The notes: a model not told the origin generated them from the letters alone. DNA of 16,182 nt from an uncultured Roseburia sp. (GCA_900550935.1 URUD01000056.1:1-16182); one strand, 5' to 3'. Counted from the stretch's first letter, positions 1-7,621 are shown. A program made the numbers and translations.

Positions 1-66
1 TTTTTAGGAGAAGGTATTTTTACTATGGGGTATAGCAAAAACTATATAATGTATTGGGGGGTTTTT
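1..66 (-). ncRNA. Candidate C-rich small RNA, left copy (3' end outside window)
   Basis: Predicted transcript starts near 66, seven bases after a TATAAT box, and runs leftward out of the window. It differs from the right copy at one base only (position 42). On the RNA strand it carries six consecutive C at 56-61, a hairpin at 17-41 whose loop is ACCCC, and the unpaired stretch ACCUUCUCCU at about 5-15, complementary to ribosome-binding sites. It lies downstream of cysN in the same direction. No expression data are available; the RNA call rests on the conservation pattern and on the complete right copy. Confidence 0.6.
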
Positions 67-72
67 ACAGTT

Positions 73-101
73 ATTATATTACCATGTCTTTCCCAATAAG
101 T
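73..101 (-). promoter_or_regulatory. Promoter of left small-RNA copy
   Basis: TATAAT on the minus strand at 73-78, a 17-bp spacer, and ACTTAT at 96-101 in the -35 position. The -35 hexamer is a poor sigma-A match, but it and an adjoining TTGTGCA box (about 103-109) are conserved in the right copy while the spacer has diverged, so they are probably functional; an activator may be needed. Confidence 0.55.
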
Positions 102-149
102 GTGCACAAACTTCACAAAAAGTGACATTTGTTTTTGTGAAATGTGCAC
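102..149 (-). terminator. Long inverted repeat after cysN, possible operon terminator
   Basis: TTCACAAAAA at 112-121 is the perfect complement of TTTTTGTGAA at 132-141 (10-base loop). It is extended outward by GTGCACA at 102-108 pairing with TGTGCAC at 143-149, across a small asymmetric internal loop. It begins 13 bases after the cysN stop, where an operon terminator is expected. On the minus strand it is not followed by a clear U-tract, and its distal arm overlaps the conserved TTGTGCA box of the small-RNA promoter, so a role as an operator is equally possible. Confidence 0.4.
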
Positions 150-162
150 AACTATTTTAAAA

Positions 163-1854
163 TTATTTTTCCCAGTCGCTATTATGGAACACGATTTTCC
201 GATATGTACCAAATTCTGCATGGCTGTTCCAGAAACTACTGTCATCTTTTGCATTCTCGTACGCACTTAAAAATTCTGACCAGTCGCCCTCAGACTGTAC
301 CTTAAGCGCAAATCCGCGTCCATTTACAATCGGTACGCCAAGATAACCATACTCTTTCAGTGGCAGGATCTCCCCGACTGCACCGCCGCGTACGCGGATT
401 GCTGTGCCGTCTCTTAATGCCACGATATCAAAATCCTTCGGATATGCGTAGGATGCACCCTCTGTCTCGATCACATCTCCCACGGTATAGGTTTTGTGCT
501 CCGGTCTGTGTTTGGTTACAGTCTCTTTGGCAAGATTATAGTAAAACTCTTCAAAGAGGTCTCCTCTGGCTTTTAAATCTCCCTTTACAAATACCGGTTC
601 CTCTAATTCATTTTCACTGCTGATGTGCTCTACCACACCGCAGGCAGAGGTCATATTGGTCACGCGGTCGATCAGGATCAGTTCGCCTAATGTCTTGTGA
701 TGCTTGAACACATCCATCGGTATCTTCTCATCCAATACGACAGTGCAGACTGCAATCTCATTTTTGTGCAGGGAGTCCGCCTGTTTGTGCTCTCCGGTAT
801 TGACATCGATCTTGTACTCGATCTCTGTCACGGAACCAGTAATCAGCTTGGTTCCCAGTTTTACAAAATAGTCACCACCCGGTGTCAGTTCTGCATCATC
901 CATCCAGAGGATCGTCGTTGTAAACTTCTGGGCTACCACAAGATCACTGTCTTTGGTGAGCACACATCCTCTTGATACATCCACTTCTTTATCCAGCTGA
1001 ATGGTAACAGGGCTTCCTGTACCCGCATGATCTGCTTCTTTTCCGGCAACCAGGATGCTCTTTACCTTCGCTTTTTCGTTGCTTGGAAGTGCGGTGATCT
1101 CCTCTCCTGCACTGATCTCCCCTGCCTCGATCTGACCCTGGAATCCACGGAACGTATGGTTTGGACGGCAGACACGCTGTACCGGCATATAAAATCCCTG
1201 CTCTTTTGCTTTTTCGGTAACGTCAACCTGCTCTAAGTAAGTAAGGATCGGCTCTCCCTTGTACCATGGGATATTTTCTGATTTTGTTGTTACGTTATCG
1301 CCCTCGGTTGCGGAAACCGGTATGATCTTGACACTCTCAAGGGACAGCTCTTTTGCCAGTTCTAAGATCTGTGTCTCGATCTGTTTGAATTTTGCCTCAT
1401 CATATCCGATCAGATCCATTTTATTTACTGCAAATACAAAATAGCGGATCCCCATCAGAGAACAGATCCTTGCATGACGTCTGGTCTGAACCAATACGCC
1501 CTGCTTTGCATCCACAAGAATAATGGCAAGATCTGCAAAAGACGCACCGACTGCCATATTTCTGGTATATTCTTCATGTCCAGGTGTATCGGCAACGATA
1601 AAGCTTCTGTGATCCGTTGTAAAGTAGCGGTATGCGACATCGATCGTAATACCCTGCTCTCTCTCCGCCATCAATCCGTCTAGCAGAAGGGAATAATCGA
1701 TCGCCCCCTCGCGGCTTCCCACCTTGCTGTCTAATTCCAACGCTTTTTCCTGGTCTGCATACAGTAATTTTGCATCATATAGGATATGCCCGATCAGAGT
1801 GGATTTTCCATCATCAACACTTCCACAGGTAATAAATTTTAATAAACCTTTCAT
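163..1854 (-). CDS. cysN: Sulfate adenylyltransferase subunit 1 (GTPase), with unusual C-terminal extension
   Basis: Regulatory GTPase subunit of ATP sulfurylase, which with CysD makes adenosine 5'-phosphosulfate (APS) from ATP and sulfate. It has elongation-factor-type GTPase motifs: P-loop GSVDDGKST at residues 11-19, DTPGH at 89-93 and NKMD at 144-147, followed by two beta-barrel-type domains to about residue 410. At 563 residues it is longer than stand-alone CysN of enterobacteria (about 475). The extra part (about 420-563) has no GxxGxGKS P-loop, so it is not the APS-kinase domain of CysNC fusions; I do not recognise it. The ATG overlaps the cysD stop by one base (TAATG), and GGGAGGG lies 9 bases upstream, which indicates translational coupling. 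It is the last gene of the operon. Confidence 0.95.
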   Translation of the reverse strand: MKGLLKFITCGSVDDGKSTLIGHILYDAKLLYADQEKALELDSKVGSREGAIDYSLLLDGLMAEREQGITIDVAYRYFTTDHRSFIVADTPGHEEYTRNMAVGASFADLAIILVDAKQGVLVQTRRHARICSLMGIRYFVFAVNKMDLIGYDEAKFKQIETQILELAKELSLESVKIIPVSATEGDNVTTKSENIPWYKGEPILTYLEQVDVTEKAKEQGFYMPVQRVCRPNHTFRGFQGQIEAGEISAGEEITALPSNEKAKVKSILVAGKEADHAGTGSPVTIQLDKEVDVSRGCVLTKDSDLVVAQKFTTTILWMDDAELTPGGDYFVKLGTKLITGSVTEIEYKIDVNTGEHKQADSLHKNEIAVCTVVLDEKIPMDVFKHHKTLGELILIDRVTNMTSACGVVEHISSENELEEPVFVKGDLKARGDLFEEFYYNLAKETVTKHRPEHKTYTVGDVIETEGASYAYPKDFDIVALRDGTAIRVRGGAVGEILPLKEYGYLGVPIVNGRGFALKVQSEGDWSEFLSAYENAKDDSSFWNSHAEFGTYRKIVFHNSDWEK

Positions 1855-2753
1855 TAGAAATATCCCTCCCTCTTTCTTCTCTCCATGCTTCCTGCTGCCT
1901 CATTATCGATCACTCGGCTGGTACGCTCGGAAGAAACTGCACTTAAGGTCTCATCTATGATCTCATCCAGTGTTACCGCATCTGACTCAACACCACCTGT
2001 CAGCGGATAGCATCCTAAGGTACGGAAACGGACTTTTTTCATCTCCACTTTTTCTCCCTCACGGAATTTGAAGCGGTCATCATCTACCATGATGATATTG
2101 CCATCCCGGTATACGACCGGACGTTCTTTGGCAAAATACAGCGGCACGATCTCAATATTTTCTCTTTTGATGTACTGCCAGATGTCTTTTTCGGTCCAGT
2201 TTGAGATTGGGAAAACACGGATGCTCTCTCCCTTGTTGATCTTGGTATTATAAAGTTTCCACATCTCCGGTCTCTGGTTTTTCGGATCCCACGCCTGCGC
2301 TTCATTCCGGAAAGAAAAGATACGCTCTTTTGCTCTGGATTTCTCCTCGTCTCTTCTTCCACCGCCAAAAGCTGCAGTAAAACCATATTTTTTCAATCCC
2401 TGTTTTAAAGCCTGTGTTTTCATGATATCCGTATAGGCTGCACCATGGTCAAATGGATTGATCCCTGCATCAATGCCCTCCTGATTGGAGTATACAAGCA
2501 TCTCAATGCCATTTTCTTTTGCAATGCGGTCACGAAATTCGATCATCTCATGGAATTTCCATGTCGTATCAATATGTAAAAACGGGAAAGGTGGCTTCTC
2601 CGGGTAAAATGCCTTCATGGCAAGGTGCAGCATGACCGAACTGTCCTTTCCTATTGAATAAAGCATGACAGGTTTTTCACACTCCGCAGCAACTTCGCGG
2701 ATAATGTAAATCGCTTCTGCTTCCAGTTCATCTAAATGTGATAATTCACTCAT
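1854..2753 (-). CDS. cysD: Sulfate adenylyltransferase subunit 2
   Basis: Catalytic subunit of the heterodimeric ATP sulfurylase, a cytoplasmic PP-loop nucleotide-alpha-hydrolase family enzyme that adenylates sulfate. The PP-loop SIGKDSS is at residues 33-39, a conserved GGGRRDEEKSRAKER block at about 130-144, and the typical tail SSERTSRVIDNEAAGSMERR near the C-terminus. The length of 299 residues is normal for CysD. The start is supported by AGGAGGAG 8-10 bases upstream in the 12-bp gap after the aprB-like gene. It overlaps cysN by one base, so the two subunits are probably made in balanced amounts. Confidence 0.96.
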   Translation of the reverse strand: MSELSHLDELEAEAIYIIREVAAECEKPVMLYSIGKDSSVMLHLAMKAFYPEKPPFPFLHIDTTWKFHEMIEFRDRIAKENGIEMLVYSNQEGIDAGINPFDHGAAYTDIMKTQALKQGLKKYGFTAAFGGGRRDEEKSRAKERIFSFRNEAQAWDPKNQRPEMWKLYNTKINKGESIRVFPISNWTEKDIWQYIKRENIEIVPLYFAKERPVVYRDGNIIMVDDDRFKFREGEKVEMKKVRFRTLGCYPLTGGVESDAVTLDEIIDETLSAVSSERTSRVIDNEAAGSMERRKREGYF

Positions 2754-2765
2754 CTTTCTCTCCTC

Positions 2766-3080
2766 CTAATATTTATTTGCATCTTTTCTGTTTACCGTAA
2801 TTGTCTCTGAGTTTCCCTGCGGATCCGTAATCTTCCAGTGACGAAGACCTCCGTCGTCCTGAATGGATAAGCAGCTGCCTCTTCCTCCGATATCCGCTCC
2901 TAAGAAAAAAGCGATCGCCCCTATTTTACACTCTTTCAGACAGGAAGTACAGCCCCAACAATCTCTCGGTTCTTTGATGTATGCCTTCCCTGTCTTGTCT
3001 ATTTTGATCAGATTTCCAGGACATACCTCAACGCATCGCCTGCATCCCACGCATTTATTCTGCCTGATCGCTATGCTCAT
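2766..3080 (-). CDS. aprB: AprB-like APS reductase iron-sulfur subunit (short form)
   Basis: A 104-residue protein with two [4Fe-4S] cluster motifs: C10, C13, C16, C20 (CVGCRRCVEVCP) and C41, C44, C47, C51 (CWGCTSCLKEC). The pattern and the position beside an AprA-like flavoprotein match the beta subunit of adenylylsulfate reductase, which passes electrons to the FAD of the alpha subunit. Dissimilatory AprB proteins are about 150-165 residues, with a C-terminal tail that wraps the alpha subunit; this one ends soon after a short post-ferredoxin segment, so much of that tail is missing. The start lies inside the 3' end of the aprA-like gene (26-bp overlap), with a five-G ribosome site at 3090-3094. 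The electron donor is not evident from the window. Confidence 0.85.
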   Translation of the reverse strand: MSIAIRQNKCVGCRRCVEVCPGNLIKIDKTGKAYIKEPRDCWGCTSCLKECKIGAIAFFLGADIGGRGSCLSIQDDGGLRHWKITDPQGNSETITVNRKDANKY

Positions 3081-4776
3081 GGTCTGTTTCCCCCTTTCTC
3101 AGATCTGCAACTTCGCCAAGATCTTTCAGCAAGATCTCAATCTTTCCATTTCGTCTTACGGAGTTGACGTATTTATCCCATTCCTCACTCTTTTTTGGAT
3201 AATCCATATTCTGGGAAAATCCCTGCCAGCGGGTCTCTTTTCTCGCCTTAAGGTGTGCGATAACACTTTCACAGACCACCAGGCGTTCCTTTAATTCATA
3301 AATGTGGAGCAGATCATCCATATCGTTTGCCTTTAGTGTTCCGGTCAGTTCGGAAAGCTGCCTGATCTTTTGCTCTGCAATCTTTAACTGTTTCTCATTA
3401 TAGCGGTAATTGGTGCCGATCCCGCCTGCATAGGCATCCATGACTTTCTGCATGGCTTCCTCTAACTGCTCTGTCGTATAGAACGCTTCCTCTCCGGAAA
3501 AATATGCCTCATAGGCAGCCGTTTCTTCTTTTAAAAGCTGCTCTGCTCTCTGTTCCAATACCGCCTTTTCCCCTGCATCCTCTGCCAGATCAGTAAGGAT
3601 GGTCTTTGCGGCGATCTCGCCTTCTACCAGTGCTCCTGTCACATATTTCTGCGGGCATCCTCCTGCCACATCTCCGGCTGCATAGAGCCCTTTTAATGTG
3701 GTGCGGCGTTTGGCATCCACCCAGTAGCCGCTCGCCGTATGGCCTCCGACAATATATGGCTCGGTTCCTTCGATCTCAACGTCCTGCTCTTCCGGTGCCT
3801 TTCCGCTTTCGATCCATTTTAAGGTCTGGCTCGGTGCCATATTTAAGTATGCTTTCAGTAAGTCCTGCCCCTGTTCTTTTGTGATCCCTTCCGTATGCAG
3901 ATAGCAGGGACCTCTTCCCTCCTGATTTTCTGCTACCGTTCCATAGACACGTTCCTGTGTCGTGATTCCGTATTTCGTCTCGTAGATCTCGCCTTTGGAG
4001 TTGATCTGTTTTGCACCAACTCCCTGTGCGATCGTGCCGGTCGGAGCGATCGTATCTTTACACCGCAATGCGATAAAACGCATTTCAAAGGTTGTCATCT
4101 CTGCCCCTGCCAAAATTCCCATGGCATATCCGGCTCCGGTGTTAAATGGCGGATACCACATCTTATGTCTCGAAAATCCCGGGTTGTTCGGCCTGTATAA
4201 TCCGGCTGCACCTCCGGTCGCACACAACACTGCACCTGCAAGGAACAGATATGCCTTCTTTTCATTGACATCAAAGCCATATGCTCCGGCAATCCTGCCA
4301 TCCTCTACGATATAATCAGTCACGTTCACATGGTTGATGACTCTGACATTTTCCTGCTCTTTTACCGCCTCTGCCAGGATCGGTTTGATGTTCTCCCCGT
4401 TGATCTTGATGTTGCGGTTTCCTCTGGTGACATACTTTCCGTTTTCATCTTTTAAAATAACTAATCCCAGTTCCTCCAGTTTCGCTGTCACACGGTTCAG
4501 TCCCTCTGACATCGTGTAAAGCAGGTCTTCCCGGACGATCCCTGCCGCATCTTTCTTTGCGTAGTCCACATAATCCTGTGGTGTGCGCCCCTCTGTAATA
4601 TAAGCATTTAATGCGTTCACGCCCGCCGCCAGGCATCCGCTCCTTATGATATTCGCTTTTTCTGCGATCACCACCCGGAGGTCTTTCTTTTCTTCCGCGA
4701 TTGTCAGTGCCGCATAGCAGCCGGAGGTTCCACCTCCTATGATCAGTACATCTGTCCTTACGATTTCCGTTTTCAT
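3055..4776 (-). CDS. aprA: AprA-like adenylylsulfate reductase flavoprotein subunit
   Basis: FAD enzyme of the fumarate reductase/succinate dehydrogenase flavoprotein family, here assigned to reduction of APS to sulfite and AMP. The N-terminal dinucleotide-binding motif GGGTSG is at residues 14-19, a second FAD contact GLYAAGDVAGGCPQ at about 363-376, and HTASGYWVD (H346) falls where the active-site histidine of AprA is expected. The C-terminal segment KETRWQGFSQNMDYPKK at about 513-529 also resembles AprA, not fumarate reductase. At 573 residues it is shorter than archaeal or desulfovibrio AprA (about 640-660). The location between the sulfate importer and ATP sulfurylase supports the APS role. 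A tool without context would probably call it a fumarate reductase flavoprotein. GGAGA lies 4 bases before the ATG. Confidence 0.85.
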   Translation of the reverse strand: MKTEIVRTDVLIIGGGTSGCYAALTIAEEKKDLRVVIAEKANIIRSGCLAAGVNALNAYITEGRTPQDYVDYAKKDAAGIVREDLLYTMSEGLNRVTAKLEELGLVILKDENGKYVTRGNRNIKINGENIKPILAEAVKEQENVRVINHVNVTDYIVEDGRIAGAYGFDVNEKKAYLFLAGAVLCATGGAAGLYRPNNPGFSRHKMWYPPFNTGAGYAMGILAGAEMTTFEMRFIALRCKDTIAPTGTIAQGVGAKQINSKGEIYETKYGITTQERVYGTVAENQEGRGPCYLHTEGITKEQGQDLLKAYLNMAPSQTLKWIESGKAPEEQDVEIEGTEPYIVGGHTASGYWVDAKRRTTLKGLYAAGDVAGGCPQKYVTGALVEGEIAAKTILTDLAEDAGEKAVLEQRAEQLLKEETAAYEAYFSGEEAFYTTEQLEEAMQKVMDAYAGGIGTNYRYNEKQLKIAEQKIRQLSELTGTLKANDMDDLLHIYELKERLVVCESVIAHLKARKETRWQGFSQNMDYPKKSEEWDKYVNSVRRNGKIEILLKDLGEVADLRKGETDHEHSDQAE

Positions 4777-4827
4777 ACACTCTCCATGCCTTTCTGCTGT
4801 TCATCTGCCCGGATCAACAGCTTACTT

Positions 4828-5928
4828 TTAGATATAGAACAGTTCCTCCGTCTCAATATTTGCATTGTCCACGATCAGTACTTCCGGTGGATTCTTCTCA
4901 TCTACAATATCTCCAAAGATAAATGCCCGGTAAATAAATACGTTGACCCGCTCGCCTTCCTTGATCACCGCTTCTTCGAGTCTGCGGTTTGCTGTGATGA
5001 GTACCTCGTGCACGCGTACTAAAAGTTCGATTTCCCGTCCGCGGAACATGACACGTTCTACCACGCCCTCTTCCACAGAAGAATCGTAGCGGCTTTCCTC
5101 ATCTTTTTTCGTCACGCTGACATGTTCCGGCCGGATGACCGCATGCAGCCCTGACTCAAATTTCTCAAATCCCTTAAAACTGTTGATATTCTGTATCCTG
5201 GTCGGATTTCCCATAAATTCCGTCACAAACGGCGTCTTTGGCTTGCTGTAGATCTCCATCGGACTTCCCTTCTGCTCAATCCGTCCATGGTTCGTGATGA
5301 TGATCTCATCTGCGACCTCGATCGCCTCATCCTGATCGTGTGTCACGAAAATGCTTGTGATCCCGACCTTGGTGATCATCTCACGAAGCCAGCTCCGAAG
5401 TTCCAAACGTACCTTGGCATCAATCGCTGCAAACGGTTCATCTAAAAGAAGCAATTCCGGATTTGGCGCCAGTGCCCTTGCAAATGCCACCCTCTGTCTC
5501 TGTCCTCCGGAGAGCTGGTTCGGATAACGCTTTTCAAACCCTTTCAGCCCGACCAGTTCCACTAATTCATCCACGCGCCGTTTGATATCCGCTTTCTTCC
5601 ATTTTTTTACATCAAGACCGAATGCAATGTTTTCATAGACCGTCATGTATCGGAACAATGCGTAATTCTGAAATACGAACCCGATCCCACGCTCACTTGC
5701 CGGTACATCATTTACCACTTTTCCGTCGATCAAAATCTCTCCGGAGTCTGCGGTCTCAAGTCCTGCGATCATACGAAGGATCGTTGTCTTTCCACTTCCG
5801 CTCGGTCCAAGCAGTCCGATCAGTTTTCCTTTTTCTATTGTGAAATTAATATCGTCTGAAGCCTTGAAGTCCTTATAATTTTTATTGATATGTTTTAACT
5901 CTACATACTGTCTGTTCTGCTCCGCCAT
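4828..5928 (-). CDS. cysA: Sulfate/thiosulfate ABC transporter ATP-binding protein
   Basis: Energy-coupling ATPase of the CysTWA-Sbp importer. From the start used here (366 residues) it shows Walker A GPSGSGKTT at 41-49, a Q-loop glutamine in VFQNYALF at about 87, the signature LSGGQ at 139-143, Walker B LLLLDEP ending at 165 and the H-loop histidine at 197. A C-terminal TOBE-like regulatory region follows, including VIRPEHVSV. An ATG at 5940 would add four residues (MREV), but AGGA directly abuts it; the ATG at 5928 has GAGGG about 5 bases upstream, so I prefer it. It is 20 bp downstream of cysW and 51 bp upstream of the aprA-like gene, within one operon. Confidence 0.94.
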   Translation of the reverse strand: MAEQNRQYVELKHINKNYKDFKASDDINFTIEKGKLIGLLGPSGSGKTTILRMIAGLETADSGEILIDGKVVNDVPASERGIGFVFQNYALFRYMTVYENIAFGLDVKKWKKADIKRRVDELVELVGLKGFEKRYPNQLSGGQRQRVAFARALAPNPELLLLDEPFAAIDAKVRLELRSWLREMITKVGITSIFVTHDQDEAIEVADEIIITNHGRIEQKGSPMEIYSKPKTPFVTEFMGNPTRIQNINSFKGFEKFESGLHAVIRPEHVSVTKKDEESRYDSSVEEGVVERVMFRGREIELLVRVHEVLITANRRLEEAVIKEGERVNVFIYRAFIFGDIVDEKNPPEVLIVDNANIETEELFYI

Positions 5929-5948
5929 AACTTCCCTCATTCCTGCAC

Positions 5949-6767
5949 TTACGCTTCTTTTTTGCCTTTATGTTCCAACACACTCCTCAAGATCAAAATG
6001 ATGACTGCCATCCCAACCAAAACAGCAGAAACAGCAAACGCTCCTGTAAAATCATAGCCCTGATAAAGCATCTCGATGTAAAGCGGCATCGTGTTCGTTT
6101 TCCCTTTTAAGTGTCCGGAAAGCACGGAAACGGCACCAAACTCTCCCATGGCTCTTGCGCTGCAGAGCACGATCCCATATAGCAGTGCCCATTTGATATG
6201 AGGGAACGTTACCCGCTTAAAGATCGTAAATCCATTCGCCCCCATCAATGCTGCGGCTTCCTCTTCCTCCGTTCCCCGTGTATTTAACACCGGAATGATC
6301 TCTCTGGAAATGAAAGGAAATGTCACAAATATGGTTGCCAAAACAATCCCTGGCACTGCAAAAATGATTTTGATCCCTGCTCTCTGCAGATAATCATATA
6401 ACACACTCTGACGTCCAAAGGTCAGCACATAGACAAGTCCCGCAATGATCGGTGATACCGTAAGTGGCAGGTCGATCAAAGAAGAAATGATCTTTTTCCC
6501 GCGAAACTGAAATCTTGTAATGCACCAGGATGCCGCCAGCCCAAATATGGTGTTGACCATCACTGCGATCACAGTCACCTCTATGGTAAGGGCAATGGCA
6601 CGCTTTGCATATTTATCGGTTACGGCTGCCACGAATACTCCGATGCCCTCTCCAAATGCAGTTGCAAGTACATAAATTAATGGCAGGATCAACATGACTA
6701 TTAAAAATATAACACTGATCCCGATCAAAATCCATCCAAGGACTCCATTCTTTTTCTTTTCTTTCAT
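5949..6767 (-). CDS. cysW: Sulfate ABC transporter permease CysW
   Basis: Inner-membrane subunit that forms the sulfate channel with CysT. The 272-residue protein begins with a lysine-rich cytoplasmic tip (MKEKKKNG), then about six hydrophobic segments starting near residue 10. The EAA loop that contacts the ATPase is at about 170-177 (EAAALMGA), followed by ARAMGEFGAVSV near 204-215, typical of CysW/CysT-type permeases. It lies 11 bp after cysT. The ribosome site is a run of six G at 6774-6779, partly made from the cysT stop codon, which is unusually G-rich compared with AGGAGG. Confidence 0.94.
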   Translation of the reverse strand: MKEKKKNGVLGWILIGISVIFLIVMLILPLIYVLATAFGEGIGVFVAAVTDKYAKRAIALTIEVTVIAVMVNTIFGLAASWCITRFQFRGKKIISSLIDLPLTVSPIIAGLVYVLTFGRQSVLYDYLQRAGIKIIFAVPGIVLATIFVTFPFISREIIPVLNTRGTEEEEAAALMGANGFTIFKRVTFPHIKWALLYGIVLCSARAMGEFGAVSVLSGHLKGKTNTMPLYIEMLYQGYDFTGAFAVSAVLVGMAVIILILRSVLEHKGKKEA

Positions 6768-6778
6768 AGTCCGCCCCC

Positions 6779-7621
6779 CTATGCGATCCCGCTCGTGATC
6801 TTTGATGCCCGGCTCTGTATCACGGCGTTGACCATCAGAATGATAAATGCTGCAAACAACATGACAAGTGCGATCGATGTAGCACTCGCATAATCAAATT
6901 CCTGCAGTTTCGACATGATCATAAGTGGTGCGATCTCGGTCTCATATGGTGTGTTTCCTGCGATAAATACGACACTGCCATATTCTCCAAGTCCTCTGGC
7001 AAATGACATCGTAAATCCTGCGATCAATGCAGGTGCGATCTCCGGCAGGACCACGCGGAATAACGTCTGTCTTTTATTTGCTCCAAGGATATCCGCAGCC
7101 TCCTCATACTGCGAATCCAGCTTTTCGAGTACCGGCTGTACAGCGCGTACCACAAAAGGAATACCAACAAAGATCAGTGCAACGATAATTCCAAGTCTTG
7201 TATAGGCGATCTCGATCCCAAACCTGGCAAACAGGCTGCCCACCCAGCCATTCGTGGTCGTAAGGTGTGTCAGTGCGATTCCTGCAACCGCAGTCGGCAG
7301 TGCAAATGGCAGTTCGATCATTCCATTCATGATCGCTTTTCCCGGAAATTCATACCGCACCAGCACCCATGCAAGGATCATTCCCATCACGGCATCCACA
7401 AGAGCTGCGATAAAAGCGGTTTCAAAGCTGACCACATAGCTGGCAAGCACTCTTGGTCTGGTTATGGTTGCGATAAATTCTGCCGGAGAAAGTTTTGCCG
7501 AAAATATAATAAGCGAACAGAGTGGTAGTAATACGACAAGTCCCAGCATGGTAAGGGTAATTCCCATGGTCAGCCCAAATCCCGGTATCACTCTTTTGTT
7601 TTTCTTTTTCTTCTGGTTCAT
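6779..7621 (-). CDS. cysT: Sulfate ABC transporter permease CysT (CysU)
   Basis: Second membrane subunit of the sulfate importer, 280 residues from the start used here. A basic N-terminus (MNQKKKKNKR) precedes about six membrane segments. The ATPase-contact EAA loop is EEAADILGA at about 173-181, and ARGLGEYGSVVFIAG at about 208-222 is characteristic of the family. An in-frame ATG at 7636 would add MGGAH, but the bases encoding it contain GGGAGGAG, placed 7 bases before the ATG at 7621; that makes 7621 the likely start. It follows the binding-protein gene by 28 bp. Confidence 0.94.
   Translation of the reverse strand: MNQKKKKNKRVIPGFGLTMGITLTMLGLVVLLPLCSLIIFSAKLSPAEFIATITRPRVLASYVVSFETAFIAALVDAVMGMILAWVLVRYEFPGKAIMNGMIELPFALPTAVAGIALTHLTTTNGWVGSLFARFGIEIAYTRLGIIVALIFVGIPFVVRAVQPVLEKLDSQYEEAADILGANKRQTLFRVVLPEIAPALIAGFTMSFARGLGEYGSVVFIAGNTPYETEIAPLMIMSKLQEFDYASATSIALVMLFAAFIILMVNAVIQSRASKITSGIA

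Larger units (their letters stand above)
1..117 (-). repeat. 117-bp direct repeat, left copy
   Basis: Positions 1-117 align without gaps to 8884-9000 (constant offset 8883) with 106 of 117 bases identical by my count. Identity is uneven: 65/66 over 1-66, then 20/28 over 67-94, then 21/23 over 95-117, and none recognisable beyond 117. The copy is cut by the left window edge, so the hairpin that adjoins the right copy would lie outside. The pattern fits a duplicated minus-strand RNA gene with its promoter, not an insertion sequence: there is no transposase, terminal inverted repeat or target duplication. Confidence 0.93.

Noticed and set aside
25..99. Plus-strand peptide of 24 residues (MGYSKNYIMYW...) in the left repeat and a 20-residue version at 8908-8970 in the right one, with AAGG about 10 bases upstream; could be a small hydrophobic toxin opposite an antisense RNA.
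   Set aside because: All base changes between the two copies within it alter amino acids, the C-termini differ, and the upstream 24 bases are as conserved as the frame. Conservation fits the minus-strand RNA better. A type I toxin-antitoxin is not fully excluded.
163..600. CysNC fusion with an APS kinase domain.
   Set aside because: No Walker A motif or other APS kinase motif is present in the C-terminal extension.
3055..4776. Fumarate reductase or succinate dehydrogenase flavoprotein.
   Set aside because: The fold family is shared, but the partner is a two-cluster ferredoxin and the flanking genes are for sulfate uptake and ATP sulfurylase; C-terminal motifs resemble AprA.
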